Shown here in pieces: positions 27,149 through 36,130 of a stretch of DNA of 64,000 nt (position 1 is its first letter; each line of letters starts with the position of its first letter). The notes beneath the pieces were generated by a model. That model saw only the letters and a program-made list of their open reading frames with translations, was not told where the DNA came from and ran no database searches. A program made the position numbers and the translations under genes. Source of the DNA: UBA6614 sp002433235 (lineage in GTDB: Bacteria; Verrucomicrobiota; Verrucomicrobiia; Limisphaerales; UBA1100). The stretch lies in assembly GCA_002433235.1 (NCBI GenBank), contig DJHS01000145.1, forward strand, positions 55,124-119,123, in the 5' to 3' direction.

Positions 27149-28414
27149 CTATCGTCGCGCCGCCTTGGGGGCCACATTCAAACAAACCGCCTCGGTCGTG
27201 CTTCGCACAAATACGCGACCGCCACTCGTCGTTGGCGTGCTCCAGCATTTTCCGCCAACGGCCTTGGTTCGAGCCATCTCACGGTAGCCCTCGGGCGTCG
27301 CCTTAGCCAGAACCACCTCGCCAAAATCCGTCAACGCCAGAACATTGCCATCCACCAAGATCACATTGCCCGCGCCAAAACCTTCCTGTTCCCACTTGAT
27401 TTTACCGGTTGCCAATTCGACGCACTTCAATGGCCCATCCCCATATTTTTTGAAACCGAACAACCCATAAAGATGCCCGTTCTTGACCACGGGCGTGCTC
27501 CAATGATTAGCCACATGTGCGTTGCCTGGGATTCGCCAAGCCTCATCCGTTGTCCATTTTCCCTCCTTGTGATCAACTCGAAAACATCCGCCGCCGACGC
27601 CATATCCTGCCGAACAGAAAACCAAATTACCCTCAACCACCGGTGAAGCCGCCGTGGACACGGCAAATTTGAACGACTGCTTCCAAAGCAACTTGCCCGT
27701 TACGCTCTCCAGCGAAACCAGGCCGCTTTGCGTAAAGAAAATCACCTGCCGCACCCCATGAATGTCAGCAATAACTGGTGTCGCATGGGTAATGGTCTCC
27801 GTACCGGTTTTCCATGCCACCTTTCCATCAACCTTGTTCAGTGCAATCAGCGATTGGCCAGCTCCGCCACCACCGACATAGACAAGGCCTCCATCCAGCA
27901 AGGGCGAAGCCGCGTTCTTCCATTTAATTGGCGCACCTTCAAATTCAGCGATGATGTTGCGCTGCCAAACTTTTTGCCCTGTCTTTGCATCAACGCAAAG
28001 CAGGATCAAGTCCGCCGACAAAGCATAGACATGCCCGCCATCCACTGAAGGGGTTGAGCGCGCACCATCGCCGCCTTGATTCCCGCGCGCGCCTGCATTG
28101 CCGCCGTTGTGGCCATAATCAGCTGGCGTCATGGCTGCCACCCAAAGTTCGCGGCCTGTCCCGGCATCAAGAGCCACCAAGGTTTCACGGCCTTCGCGGG
28201 TCACGAAAGTAAACGCGCGCCCATTTGAGACCGCAATCGAACTGAATCCATTGGGCGTCTTCACCCTCCATTCCGTCTTCGGACCGTCGGCCGGCCATGA
28301 CGTAGCGATTTTCCCTGCTGTCGTGCCGTCCTTGTTCGGGCCACGATACTGGGGCCATTCCGCCATCAGCGTGGACGTTCCAAGAACCGTAAGAATTAAT
28401 AAGTTACGCATCAT
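27149..28414 (-). CDS. Exported PQQ-type beta-propeller protein (BamB-like)
   Basis: The start at 28414 gives MMRNLLILTVLGTSTLMAEW, a clean signal peptide; the open frame extends 44 codons further without family similarity. The remaining 400 or so residues are repeated beta-propeller blades of the PQQ-like type (WPQYRGPNKDGTT, LVALDAGTGRELW, LLCVDAKTGQKVW, LIALNKVDGKVAWK, LVSLESVTGKLLWKQ). Such proteins are very frequent in Verrucomicrobiota and Planctomycetota. No dehydrogenase active-site motif was seen, so an exported scaffold or binding function is more likely than a quinoprotein enzyme. Confidence 0.87.
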   Translation of the reverse strand: MMRNLLILTVLGTSTLMAEWPQYRGPNKDGTTAGKIATSWPADGPKTEWRVKTPNGFSSIAVSNGRAFTFVTREGRETLVALDAGTGRELWVAAMTPADYGHNGGNAGARGNQGGDGARSTPSVDGGHVYALSADLILLCVDAKTGQKVWQRNIIAEFEGAPIKWKNAASPLLDGGLVYVGGGGAGQSLIALNKVDGKVAWKTGTETITHATPVIADIHGVRQVIFFTQSGLVSLESVTGKLLWKQSFKFAVSTAASPVVEGNLVFCSAGYGVGGGCFRVDHKEGKWTTDEAWRIPGNAHVANHWSTPVVKNGHLYGLFGFKKYGDGPLKCVELATGKIKWEQEGFGAGNVILVDGNVLALTDFGEVVLAKATPEGYREMARTKAVGGKCWSTPTTSGGRVFVRSTTEAVCLNVAPKAARR

Positions 28415-28429
28415 GCTCAAAATGACCGA

Positions 28430-28462
28430 AAGCGGCGGCATACTCAAAAAACACCGCCGCTT
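28430..28462. repeat. Inverted repeat ahead of the PQQ-propeller gene
   Basis: AAGCGGCGG at 28430-28438 is matched by CCGCCGCTT at 28454-28462, giving a 9-bp perfect stem with a 15-base loop, ending 16 bases before the propeller gene start. It lacks a T-run after the stem in either direction. It could be a 5'-UTR structure or a binding site; no function is shown. Confidence 0.45.
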
Positions 28463-28639
28463 CTGCAAGCTCGATTTTGGAAAATCACCACCCGGCCAAC
28501 AGCCCCTAAGCCTTGGCCGCGGCTGCCAGCATTTCAAACAAAACAAAAACCAAAGTGTACCTGCTCATCGTCTTTGCAAAAAAAGAGGCGGCATCCTCCG
28601 GAAATGGCCGCGGTAATCAAGTCCAAATTCGCGCTGCCC

Positions 28640-29488
28640 TCAAGCGCCCTCGCCAGTCACGGCAACCGGGGGCTCGGGAGCCGGCGCTTCCACCACATTC
28701 GCCGGCGCATACTCGGACAAACGCAGTCGATCCGCAACTTCCTGAGCCAGAACATCATACGTCGCCGCACCAACGCCGTGGGGGTCATACTGCCGGATTG
28801 GCTTGCCATGACTGGGCGCTTCCGCCAAACGCGTTGTGCGCGGAATGGTCGTTTCAAAAATAGCCCCAGGGAAATGCGCACGCACTTCCTCAAGCACTTG
28901 CTGGCTCAACCTCGTGCGCCCGTCGAACATGGTCATCACAATGCCCAGCAGGCGAAGGGAGGGATTTTCACCACTGTCTCGCACCTGCGCCAACAACCGG
29001 TTGACCATACTGATTCCCTCCAGCGCAAAGTACTCGCACTGTAACGGCACCAGGACACTGTCCGCGGCGGCAAAGGCGTTCAAGGTCAATGAACCCAGAG
29101 AAGGCGGGCAATCTATGATCACCAGCTCATAGTTATCAGCCGCGCGAATTGGCCCCAAGGCTTGGCGAAGTCTCTGGAGGTGTTTTTCAACCTGAGGCAG
29201 TTCGATTTCCGCTCCGCACAAGTCCAACTCACTGGGAACCACGTAAAGGTTTTTAAAATCCGTTGCTCGAATTTTACCCGATAACTCCTCTTGGCCCAGC
29301 AGGGCGCCATAGGCACTGCCTCCTTCCAGTTTGGCGCCCCCCAGGCCGCTGGTTGCGTTGCCCTGGGGATCCAAATCGACAACCAATACAGACCGACCTT
29401 GTGCCGCCAAGCCGGCCGCCAGATTGATGGCCGTGGTCGTTTTCCCCACTCCCCCCTTCTGATTGGCTACCGCGATGACGTGACTCAC
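28640..29488 (-). CDS. ParA/Soj-family chromosome-partitioning ATPase
   Basis: The GTG at 29488 places the deviant Walker A motif (KGGVGKTTTAINLA) at about residue 9, as usual for Soj/ParA; an ORF start at 29527 is possible but not needed. Walker A' (VDLDPQGNATSG) and Walker B (VIIDCPPSLGSLTLNAF) are present. These ATPases bind DNA nonspecifically and move ParB-bound origin regions. No parB homologue or parS site was recognised adjacent. The C-terminus has an Ala/Pro/Glu-rich tail. The gene is divergent from thiH. Confidence 0.92.
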   Translation of the reverse strand: MSHVIAVANQKGGVGKTTTAINLAAGLAAQGRSVLVVDLDPQGNATSGLGGAKLEGGSAYGALLGQEELSGKIRATDFKNLYVVPSELDLCGAEIELPQVEKHLQRLRQALGPIRAADNYELVIIDCPPSLGSLTLNAFAAADSVLVPLQCEYFALEGISMVNRLLAQVRDSGENPSLRLLGIVMTMFDGRTRLSQQVLEEVRAHFPGAIFETTIPRTTRLAEAPSHGKPIRQYDPHGVGAATYDVLAQEVADRLRLSEYAPANVVEAPAPEPPVAVTGEGA

Positions 29489-29601
29489 GAATTGATTCAA
29501 CCGCCGCTGCCGGCCACGCGGGAGCAAAACTTATCCCCAGTCCCGCTTCCTGAAGATCATTGTTCCTTTCCGGCTGCCTCCCTGTCCAGTAGGCTGGGCG
29601 C

Positions 29602-30777
29602 GTGAGTTTCCTCCAATGTTTCAATCGATTGCCTCTGGAAAAGTTGCTGCACGGCTCCATGCACGCATCCCAAGCTGAGGTTGAGCAAACCTTGGGGAAG
29701 GCGCATTTGGACCTTACGGATTTCTCACGCCTTATTTCCCCCGCCGCCCGCGAATATCTTGAGCCCATGGGTCGGCGTTCCCAAGTGCTTTCCCAACAGC
29801 GTTTTGGCAAGGTCATCCGCCTTTTTGCACCTCTATACTTGTCCAACGAGTGCATCAATAACTGCAGCTACTGTGGTTTCTCGCGGGATAATCCGATCCT
29901 GAGAGTCACCCTGACTGTCGACGAGGTGATTACCGAGGCACAGGCCTTGGTCAAACAAGGGTTCCGCAACATTCTTCTGGTTGCCGGCGAGCATCCACGC
30001 TTTGTCTCCGAAGGCTACCTACAGGAATGCATCGAGGCCCTGCACAATTTCATCCCCGGCATTAGCCTCGAAGTGGGTCCCATGGAAGCGGAGGAATACA
30101 ACCCATTGGCCAAAGCCGGCTGCGAAGGCCTGGTGGTCTATCAGGAAACGTATGACCGCCCTGTCTATTCCGAAATGCACACGGCGGGCCCCAAGAAAGA
30201 TTTTGACTGGCGACTCGCCACGCCGGAACGCGCCTACCATGCAGGCTTTCGGCGTCTCGGGATTGGCGCCTTGTTGGGATTGGGCGATTGGCGCTGGGAA
30301 GCACTGAGTGTAGCTGCTCACGCGCAGTGGCTCTTGAAAAATTGCTGGAAAGCGCAACTCACCATTTCCATGCCTCGGCTCCGCCCATGCGCGGGAGAAT
30401 TTGAACCTCTCGTCAATGTGTCGGACACCGAGCTGGCGCAACTCATCTGCGCCCTGCGCATGCTGCTTCCCGATGTGGGCTTTGTCCTTTCCACCCGTGA
30501 GCCCGCACACCTGCGCAATGGTCTAATGACCCTGGGAGTAACGCACATGAGTGCTGGCAGCCACACAGAGCCCGGTGGTTACACCGGCGCGGGCAAGGAG
30601 AACCTTCACCTCACGGAACGGGGACGCATTACCCAGACCGTTCCCAGCGCCGGCGAATGGGCCACTGGCCAGTTCGACATCGCCGACGATCGTACTCCCG
30701 CGCAAGTCGCCACGCAGATTTCAAACGCCGGCTATGAGCCTGTCTGGAAAGACTGGGATGCAGCGTTGACGGCCTGA
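29602..30777 (+). CDS. thiH: 2-iminoacetate synthase (radical SAM tyrosine lyase)
   Basis: ThiH cleaves tyrosine to dehydroglycine and p-cresol for the thiazole of thiamine. The radical SAM cluster is CINNCSYC (Cys84, 88, 91). Other family motifs are LLVAGEHPRFVS, GLVVYQETYD, RLGIGALLGLGDWRWE and MSAGSHTEPGGY near the C-terminus. The start is GTG at 29602; length 391 residues. Use of ThiH instead of the oxygen-dependent ThiO implies glycine-oxidase-independent thiazole formation. No TPP riboswitch was recognised upstream. Confidence 0.95.
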   Translation: MSFLQCFNRLPLEKLLHGSMHASQAEVEQTLGKAHLDLTDFSRLISPAAREYLEPMGRRSQVLSQQRFGKVIRLFAPLYLSNECINNCSYCGFSRDNPILRVTLTVDEVITEAQALVKQGFRNILLVAGEHPRFVSEGYLQECIEALHNFIPGISLEVGPMEAEEYNPLAKAGCEGLVVYQETYDRPVYSEMHTAGPKKDFDWRLATPERAYHAGFRRLGIGALLGLGDWRWEALSVAAHAQWLLKNCWKAQLTISMPRLRPCAGEFEPLVNVSDTELAQLICALRMLLPDVGFVLSTREPAHLRNGLMTLGVTHMSAGSHTEPGGYTGAGKENLHLTERGRITQTVPSAGEWATGQFDIADDRTPAQVATQISNAGYEPVWKDWDAALTA

Positions 30778-30802
30778 AAATTCGCGCTACCCTTACACTC
30801 CA

Positions 30803-31735
30803 GTGATCAAGCGTCTCCGCAGTTTTTGGCAACGACATCGCGCCAACCACTCGCGGCGATTAGCACGACTGCGTGATTACTGGCGCGACCACTCTAGCCG
30901 ACGGCGCTTCATCAAGGGCGCGGCTCTCACTGCAGGCGGCACAGGCGTTGCCACAGCGGGCTACATGCGCTTGTGGGAGCCTGGCTGGATTGAGATCAAC
31001 CGCTACACCGTTCCCCTCGGCACCCCACGCCACCCGGTTAGGCTGCTCCATCTTTCCGATCTCCACGCCTCAAGGGTTGTGAGCCTTGGCTTTCTCAGGC
31101 GCACCTTCGAGCTTGCCTTGGAAGAGTACCGGCCGGAACTCATCTGCATCACGGGCGATTTCATCACTTGGAAATACCGCCGTTATGATGACTACGCCAA
31201 GACACTGGCCCTGCTCTCTGAAGCTGCCCCAACCTTTGCCTGCTTGGGCAATCATGACGGCGGCGGGTGGGCCGCGAGCCATCTTGGCTATCCGGATACC
31301 AGTCGCGTCCGCTCGCTGCTAAAAAACGCCGACATCACCCTCCTTCATAACGCCTCCACCGCGGTGACCATCGGTGACCGGCACCTGAATCTGGTCGGCG
31401 TCGGCGATCCGTGGAATAATCAATGCAATCCCGACATCGCCTTCGCAGCGCCCCCACGCCCGGATGCGGACACTCTTGTCCTTTCCCACAACCCTGACAC
31501 GAAAGACATCCTAAAGCCGTTTGACTGGCAGCTCGCCCTTTGCGGGCACACACACGGAGGACAGGTTTGGGTGCCCGGCATCGGCGCACCCTTTGCGCCT
31601 GTGCGCGACAAACGTTTCGTGCGCGGGCTGCATCAGTGGAACAACCGCTGGCTCCACATCACCAAAGGCGTCGGCAACCTCCACGGTGTACGTCTGAACT
31701 GCCGCCCCGAAGTCAGTCTCCTTACTCTCGCCTGA
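30803..31735 (+). CDS. Tat-exported metallophosphoesterase (YaeI-like)
   Basis: The 310-residue protein has a twin-arginine-type N-terminus (RRRFIKGAALTAGGTG at about residues 33-48) and the full calcineurin-like metal set: LSDLHASR, TGDFITWK, CLGNHDGG, LSHNPDT and CGHTHGGQVW. It should hydrolyse a phosphodiester or phosphomonoester at the membrane or in the periplasm. YaeI-type proteins act on cell-envelope or UDP-linked substrates in some bacteria, but the substrate here is not indicated. It lies between thiH and thiS with only 25 and 1 bases between genes, although it has no known role in thiamine synthesis. Confidence 0.9.
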   Translation: MIKRLRSFWQRHRANHSRRLARLRDYWRDHSSRRRFIKGAALTAGGTGVATAGYMRLWEPGWIEINRYTVPLGTPRHPVRLLHLSDLHASRVVSLGFLRRTFELALEEYRPELICITGDFITWKYRRYDDYAKTLALLSEAAPTFACLGNHDGGGWAASHLGYPDTSRVRSLLKNADITLLHNASTAVTIGDRHLNLVGVGDPWNNQCNPDIAFAAPPRPDADTLVLSHNPDTKDILKPFDWQLALCGHTHGGQVWVPGIGAPFAPVRDKRFVRGLHQWNNRWLHITKGVGNLHGVRLNCRPEVSLLTLA

Positions 31736-31736
31736 C

Positions 31737-31943
31737 ATGCCCGGCACACTCATTGCCAACGGACAGGAAACCGCCGCCGATCTCCCCTGTTCACTTGAGG
31801 ATTTTTTGCGCGCGCAAAATCTGCTCCCCCGAAGCGTCGTGGTGGAACACAACGGCGAAGCTGTCGCCTCCAGCGAATTCACACACCGCGTTGTTAACGC
31901 GGGCGACCGGCTGGAAATCGTGCGTATCGTCGCGGGCGGCTAG
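31737..31943 (+). CDS. thiS: Sulfur carrier protein ThiS
   Basis: The 68-residue ubiquitin-fold protein begins MPGTLIANGQE and ends in the obligatory di-glycine (IVRIVAGG), where ThiF and a sulfur donor form the thiocarboxylate. It starts one base after the phosphoesterase stop. With thiH it covers part of thiazole synthesis; thiG and thiF are not in this window. Confidence 0.93.
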   Translation: MPGTLIANGQETAADLPCSLEDFLRAQNLLPRSVVVEHNGEAVASSEFTHRVVNAGDRLEIVRIVAGG

Positions 31944-32006
31944 GAAGCGCGCGCTTGCCGATGGCATCTTTTTAAACTATCCTTCGCTCGGTAAGGGCGG
32001 ACCTCC

Positions 32007-33353
32007 ATGAGCGATCAGACCCCAGTCTATCTCGAGGAATACACCTCGATGCACCCGGCCGACTTGGCGGACAGGCTGCAACGCATGGACGTGGCTGAGG
32101 CACGCCACATTCTCGTGGAATTGCCCCTGCCACAAGCCGCCGATGCTCTTGCCGAGCTTGAGGATGACGTCACGCTCCATCTTCTAGAGAACATCCCCAA
32201 CGAACGCCTCGTCCCTCTTCTCAACGAGATGGATGCCGATGAGGCCGCCGACTTGCTTGGGGAGCTGCCAGCCCCTGATCAGCACCGACTGCTCGGCAAG
32301 ATGGATACCGAGCAATCCGAAGCCGCCAAGGAACTGCTAAGCTACCCCGAGGACAGTGCCGGCGGCATCATGCATGACCGGTATATTTCCCTGCGCGCCG
32401 GCCAATCTGTTTCCAACGCGCAAAAGGAACTCCGCAAGCACGAAGACCCCGCGCCTGAGGATATCAACTATCTTTATGTTACCGACCCCAAGGACAAGCT
32501 CGTGGGTATCGTCTCACTGCGCGACCTTGTCTTTGCCCCCCCTCGCTCCAAGGTCAAGGACGTGATGGATTCGGAAGTTGAGTTTGTCCGGGTGGATGAC
32601 GACCAAGAGGAGGTCGTCAGACGATTCGAGCATTACCATTATCTCGGCCTGCCTGTCCTTGATGAGCACGGCACCCTCATGGGGGTCATCAAGAGTGACG
32701 ATGTCCTCACCGTTGCTCAGGAAGAAGCGACCGAGGACATGCAGAAAATGGTCGGCCTCTCTGGCGAAGAACGCACGCTTACGCCATGGACGCAATCTTT
32801 CAAGCGACGTCTCCCATGGCTGCTCATCAATCTCCTGACTGCCTGCCTTGCCGGAGCGGTTGTGGGCGTGTTCGAGGGCACCATCGCTGAATTTGCCATC
32901 CTCGCCATTTTCCTCCCTGTCATTGCCGGTCAAGGTGGCAACGCGGGGATGCAAACCACCACGGTCATCATTCGCGACATGGCCCTCGGCGAACTGTCCC
33001 CCGGGGACGGCCGAAAGGCCTTGGCCAAGGAACTTGCGCTCGGCCTTTTCAACGGTGTCGTCATTGGCCTCATTGTCGGCGGCGTCGCGTTGCTGGTCGG
33101 CCTGCTCTTTGCGGGCCACACTGAAGCGCCATTCACCGGCCAGCCTTGGATGCTGGGAATCGTCGTGGGCGTGGCCATGATGCTCAACCAGCTTGCGGCC
33201 GCGCTCTTTGGGGTGGTAATTCCCTACGGGTTGAAATTTTTCCGCATGGACCCCGCCCTTGCCTCCAGCATCCTGATCACCACCGTGACGGACGTCGCCG
33301 GCTTTTTCTTCCTCCTCATGCTCGCCAAGACACTGCTCACCAGCACGGTATGA
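32007..33353 (+). CDS. mgtE: Magnesium transporter MgtE
   Basis: The 448-residue protein has the MgtE domain order: an N-terminal helical superhelix (about residues 10-125, with ADLADRL and LLNEMDADEAADLL), a pair of CBS domains (about 130-250) and five C-terminal membrane helices. The pore signature GQGGNAGMQTTTVIIRDMA (about residues 309-327) is intact. The N domain and CBS pair close the channel when Mg2+ is high. The last bases overlap the start of the antiporter gene (ATGA). Confidence 0.97.
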   Translation: MSDQTPVYLEEYTSMHPADLADRLQRMDVAEARHILVELPLPQAADALAELEDDVTLHLLENIPNERLVPLLNEMDADEAADLLGELPAPDQHRLLGKMDTEQSEAAKELLSYPEDSAGGIMHDRYISLRAGQSVSNAQKELRKHEDPAPEDINYLYVTDPKDKLVGIVSLRDLVFAPPRSKVKDVMDSEVEFVRVDDDQEEVVRRFEHYHYLGLPVLDEHGTLMGVIKSDDVLTVAQEEATEDMQKMVGLSGEERTLTPWTQSFKRRLPWLLINLLTACLAGAVVGVFEGTIAEFAILAIFLPVIAGQGGNAGMQTTTVIIRDMALGELSPGDGRKALAKELALGLFNGVVIGLIVGGVALLVGLLFAGHTEAPFTGQPWMLGIVVGVAMMLNQLAAALFGVVIPYGLKFFRMDPALASSILITTVTDVAGFFFLLMLAKTLLTSTV

Positions 33354-34756
33354 GCAGAGTTGCATGTATTTTGTTGGGGGCATTTCTCTCCATTAGCGCA
33401 CTGGCCCAAGCCGAGGGAAACAATACCGCCCTCCGCCCGCCTGAAACCAACTCAACAACCACTCAAGTCAGTCCACCACCGGCGCTCCCTGAACCCCCAC
33501 CAAAGCCATCCCCACCCGACAAGTTCCTCGGCCTCAACTACCTTGAGGTGGTCATTGTCCTCATTCTCCTAATCATGGCCGTGCCAGACATCTGTCGGCG
33601 CGCCAAGCGTCCCGCACTGGCATATTCCGTGTTCGTCCTCTTTGGCATCACTCTTGGAAATCTCATCCCAGATGAAAAAGTGAAAGCCATGCTGGTTGAG
33701 GCTGGGCGTATTGGGTTTCTCCTTTTGTTGTTTGAGGTTGGACTCGAAATCCAACTGCCCAGTCTTCGTGAATTCGTTGCCCCTCTCAAAAAGGCCGCCC
33801 GCTGGAAGGCCTGGCAATATCCTGTCATCATCCTGATGACTGCCGGCGTGTTTGCCTATACGGCTTCGCCTCATGCCGATTGGGCTGAATTCACCGCCGC
33901 TGGTTGGGGCGAAAAAATTCAGTGGATCGCGGTAGCCGTTCTCGCCGCCAGCGCGCTCACGGGCTGCTCCGTGGGCATGGCTCACGCCGCGTGGCATGGC
34001 TATCCCGGACTGGATAACGAACAACGCAACAAGCTGCTGCATGTCATGGTGGCACTGGAAATGATCACCATTCTCGTACTGGCCGTAACCAAGGAAATCT
34101 ACAAGGCAGGTCTTTCACCCAAGGTCGCCCTGGTCCTAGCCGGCATGGTGCTGGTCGTCGCTCTAGTCACCGTCGCAGCCAAGCCGATTACACGCCTGTT
34201 CCAATTCATCATCGACCGGGCCACCCACTGGCGCGTGCACTGGATCGTCCTGCTGGTGCTTGTGGTTAGCGCTGTGGGCCAACGCCTCGGATTAAGTGGT
34301 GAAAAAACCGCCTTCGTGCTGGGCCTGTGCATGAGCCGCACGCATACCGGCGGAGTTGACCTTGAGCATTACATTGCCCCGATCAGCCAGCGACTGCTTA
34401 TTCCCGTTTTCTTCATCGCACTCGGCATGCAATTGGAATGGCAATTGCTCTTCTCCGAACTTGCACTATTCGCCTTGGCGGCCGCCTTTCTATTGATGGC
34501 GTTTCGATCCAGATTCAATAAAAGCAAGCCGGAGGATCGCGCCTTTCTTCTGTTGTGCCCCAACCTGACCTTGGTCGCATTGGCCGCCAATGTCCTGCTT
34601 GAGGGAGTTAGTGCTGGAAATCCACTGCTCGCACAGGCCGCCCCCCAACTGGCCACATGGCTTGTGCTCACTGGCTTGTTCATCACGGTTCCCGCCATCT
34701 TCAGACTCCCCCCGGAAAGTGAGGATAGCCACGAGGATGCACCGGCAATGACTTGA
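33350..34756 (+). CDS. Kef/CPA2-type cation:proton antiporter
   Basis: The ATG at 33350 overlaps the mgtE TGA and opens a signal-like N-terminus (MSRVACILLGAFLSISALAQ), followed by a Pro-rich segment of about 45 residues and then about 12 membrane helices of the Na+/H+ exchanger type (GLNYLEVVIVLILLIM, IGFLLLLFEVGLEIQLPSL, FVLGLCMSRTHTGGVDLEHY). The family exchanges K+ or Na+ for protons. No C-terminal TrkA/RCK domain is present (468 residues). The cleavable signal and Pro-rich leader are unusual for CPA2 proteins. The transported ion cannot be assigned. Confidence 0.88.
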   Translation: MSRVACILLGAFLSISALAQAEGNNTALRPPETNSTTTQVSPPPALPEPPPKPSPPDKFLGLNYLEVVIVLILLIMAVPDICRRAKRPALAYSVFVLFGITLGNLIPDEKVKAMLVEAGRIGFLLLLFEVGLEIQLPSLREFVAPLKKAARWKAWQYPVIILMTAGVFAYTASPHADWAEFTAAGWGEKIQWIAVAVLAASALTGCSVGMAHAAWHGYPGLDNEQRNKLLHVMVALEMITILVLAVTKEIYKAGLSPKVALVLAGMVLVVALVTVAAKPITRLFQFIIDRATHWRVHWIVLLVLVVSAVGQRLGLSGEKTAFVLGLCMSRTHTGGVDLEHYIAPISQRLLIPVFFIALGMQLEWQLLFSELALFALAAAFLLMAFRSRFNKSKPEDRAFLLLCPNLTLVALAANVLLEGVSAGNPLLAQAAPQLATWLVLTGLFITVPAIFRLPPESEDSHEDAPAMT

Positions 34757-34787
34757 CGCCCACGCTGCATCGGGCGAATCCTCACGC

Positions 34788-36056
34788 ATGCGTATTTGGT
34801 CATACATCGCAGCCGGCTGGCTTTTGCTCGCCTTGCCAACCGTTAACGCCGCACCGCCCAACAAGGAGGGCAACTCGACAACGGCAGCCAAACAGAACGG
34901 CGTGTTTGACCCCAACACCTTGGAGGGAAACCAAGCCGTGCGCTGGATGGAGGAAACATTCGGCCAGAAAATTTTTGGCGTTTCACTCTGGCAATTCATC
35001 CTCGCGTTCCTGGCCATTGTCATCGGCGTTTTCATTCGCCGCATTCTGCAGAACTACGTGGAAGCCAAGCTGGCTAAGTGGTTTGAAAAAACCAAGGCCA
35101 CTTGGGATGACCTCTTGTTCGAGGCAGTCCGCAAGCCGCTTAATGCGTTCATCATGGTGGGTGCCATCCATATCGCCATTTCCATCCTCGTCTTTCGCAT
35201 TGAAGGCATCCCCCATGGATTAGTGGGGAAAAGCTACACAGTAGGCCTGGGAATCATCATCATTTGGGCGGTCTATCGCTTGGTCGATGTGATGGCGCAC
35301 TATCTGGACGACCTGTTGGCCCGGGGTGACACTGAACTCAAGGGCCAATTCACCCCGCTGGCTACGCGCGCGATGCGCATTTTTATCGTCATTGTCGGTG
35401 GCCTCACGGTACTGGCTACTATCGGTGTGAATGTGAACGGCCTCGTGGGCGGATTAGCGGTTGGTGGACTGGCCATTTCCATGGCGGCATCCGACACTGT
35501 TGCCAACTTCATCGGCACTTTCAATATCCTCACCGACCGGCCTTACAAAGTGGGGGACTGGATATCCGTCGGCAGCGAAATTGACGGAACAGTCGAGGAA
35601 ATCGGCTTTCGTTCCACCCGCGTTCGCACCTTTGAGAAGACGCTGATCACCGTGCCCAACGGCACGATCAACAAATCCAACGTCAAGAACTGGTCCCGCA
35701 TGCCCAAGCGTCGTGTCAAGATGACCATTGGCGTCACCTACAACACCAAACCCAACGAAATGCGGGCGCTGCTGGAACGCATTGAGAAAATGCTCCGTGA
35801 AGACAAGGACGTGGATCAGGAATACATGCTGGTTCAATTTACGGATTTCGGCCCCAGCTCATTGGATATTTTCCTCTACTACTTCACAAAGTCCACGGTC
35901 TGGAAGGAATACCTCGACGTGCGTCAGAGGATCAATCTGCAGATCATGGATCTTCTGGAGGAAATGGATCTGGAATTCGCCTTCCCCACACAAACCCTGC
36001 ACTTGGCGGACAGCGAGGACGATATCCCGGCAACGGTGAAAGCCGCCGAAAAATGA
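34788..36056 (+). CDS. Mechanosensitive ion channel, MscS family
   Basis: The 422-residue protein starts with a signal peptide (MRIWSYIAAGWLLLALPTVNA), then has several membrane helices. The pore-lining TM3 is Gly/Ala-rich (GLVGGLAVGGLAISMAASDT at about residues 223-242) and is followed by the beta domain (YKVGDWISVGSEIDGTVEEI, TVPNGTINKSNVKNWS) and the C-terminal mixed domain. It should act as an emergency valve under hypo-osmotic shock. It follows mgtE and the antiporter in the same direction. Confidence 0.94.
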   Translation: MRIWSYIAAGWLLLALPTVNAAPPNKEGNSTTAAKQNGVFDPNTLEGNQAVRWMEETFGQKIFGVSLWQFILAFLAIVIGVFIRRILQNYVEAKLAKWFEKTKATWDDLLFEAVRKPLNAFIMVGAIHIAISILVFRIEGIPHGLVGKSYTVGLGIIIIWAVYRLVDVMAHYLDDLLARGDTELKGQFTPLATRAMRIFIVIVGGLTVLATIGVNVNGLVGGLAVGGLAISMAASDTVANFIGTFNILTDRPYKVGDWISVGSEIDGTVEEIGFRSTRVRTFEKTLITVPNGTINKSNVKNWSRMPKRRVKMTIGVTYNTKPNEMRALLERIEKMLREDKDVDQEYMLVQFTDFGPSSLDIFLYYFTKSTVWKEYLDVRQRINLQIMDLLEEMDLEFAFPTQTLHLADSEDDIPATVKAAEK

Positions 36057-36130
36057 CCCATTTGGGACTAGCCAAGAAAGTTTCCTTGGGGATAGACTCC
36101 CCCCTCTGCGTCAAATCGTGGAATAAAATC

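Noticed and set aside
28506..28568. A 20-codon minus-strand frame after the ParA-like gene
   Set aside because: It has no ribosome-binding site and no family, and is too short to support.
29489..29601. TPP riboswitch before thiH
   Set aside because: The conserved THI-box elements are absent.
33146..33352. Upstream part of the antiporter frame, before the ATG at 33350
   Set aside because: It overlaps the mgtE coding region; the ATGA overlap with the following signal-like start is far more plausible.
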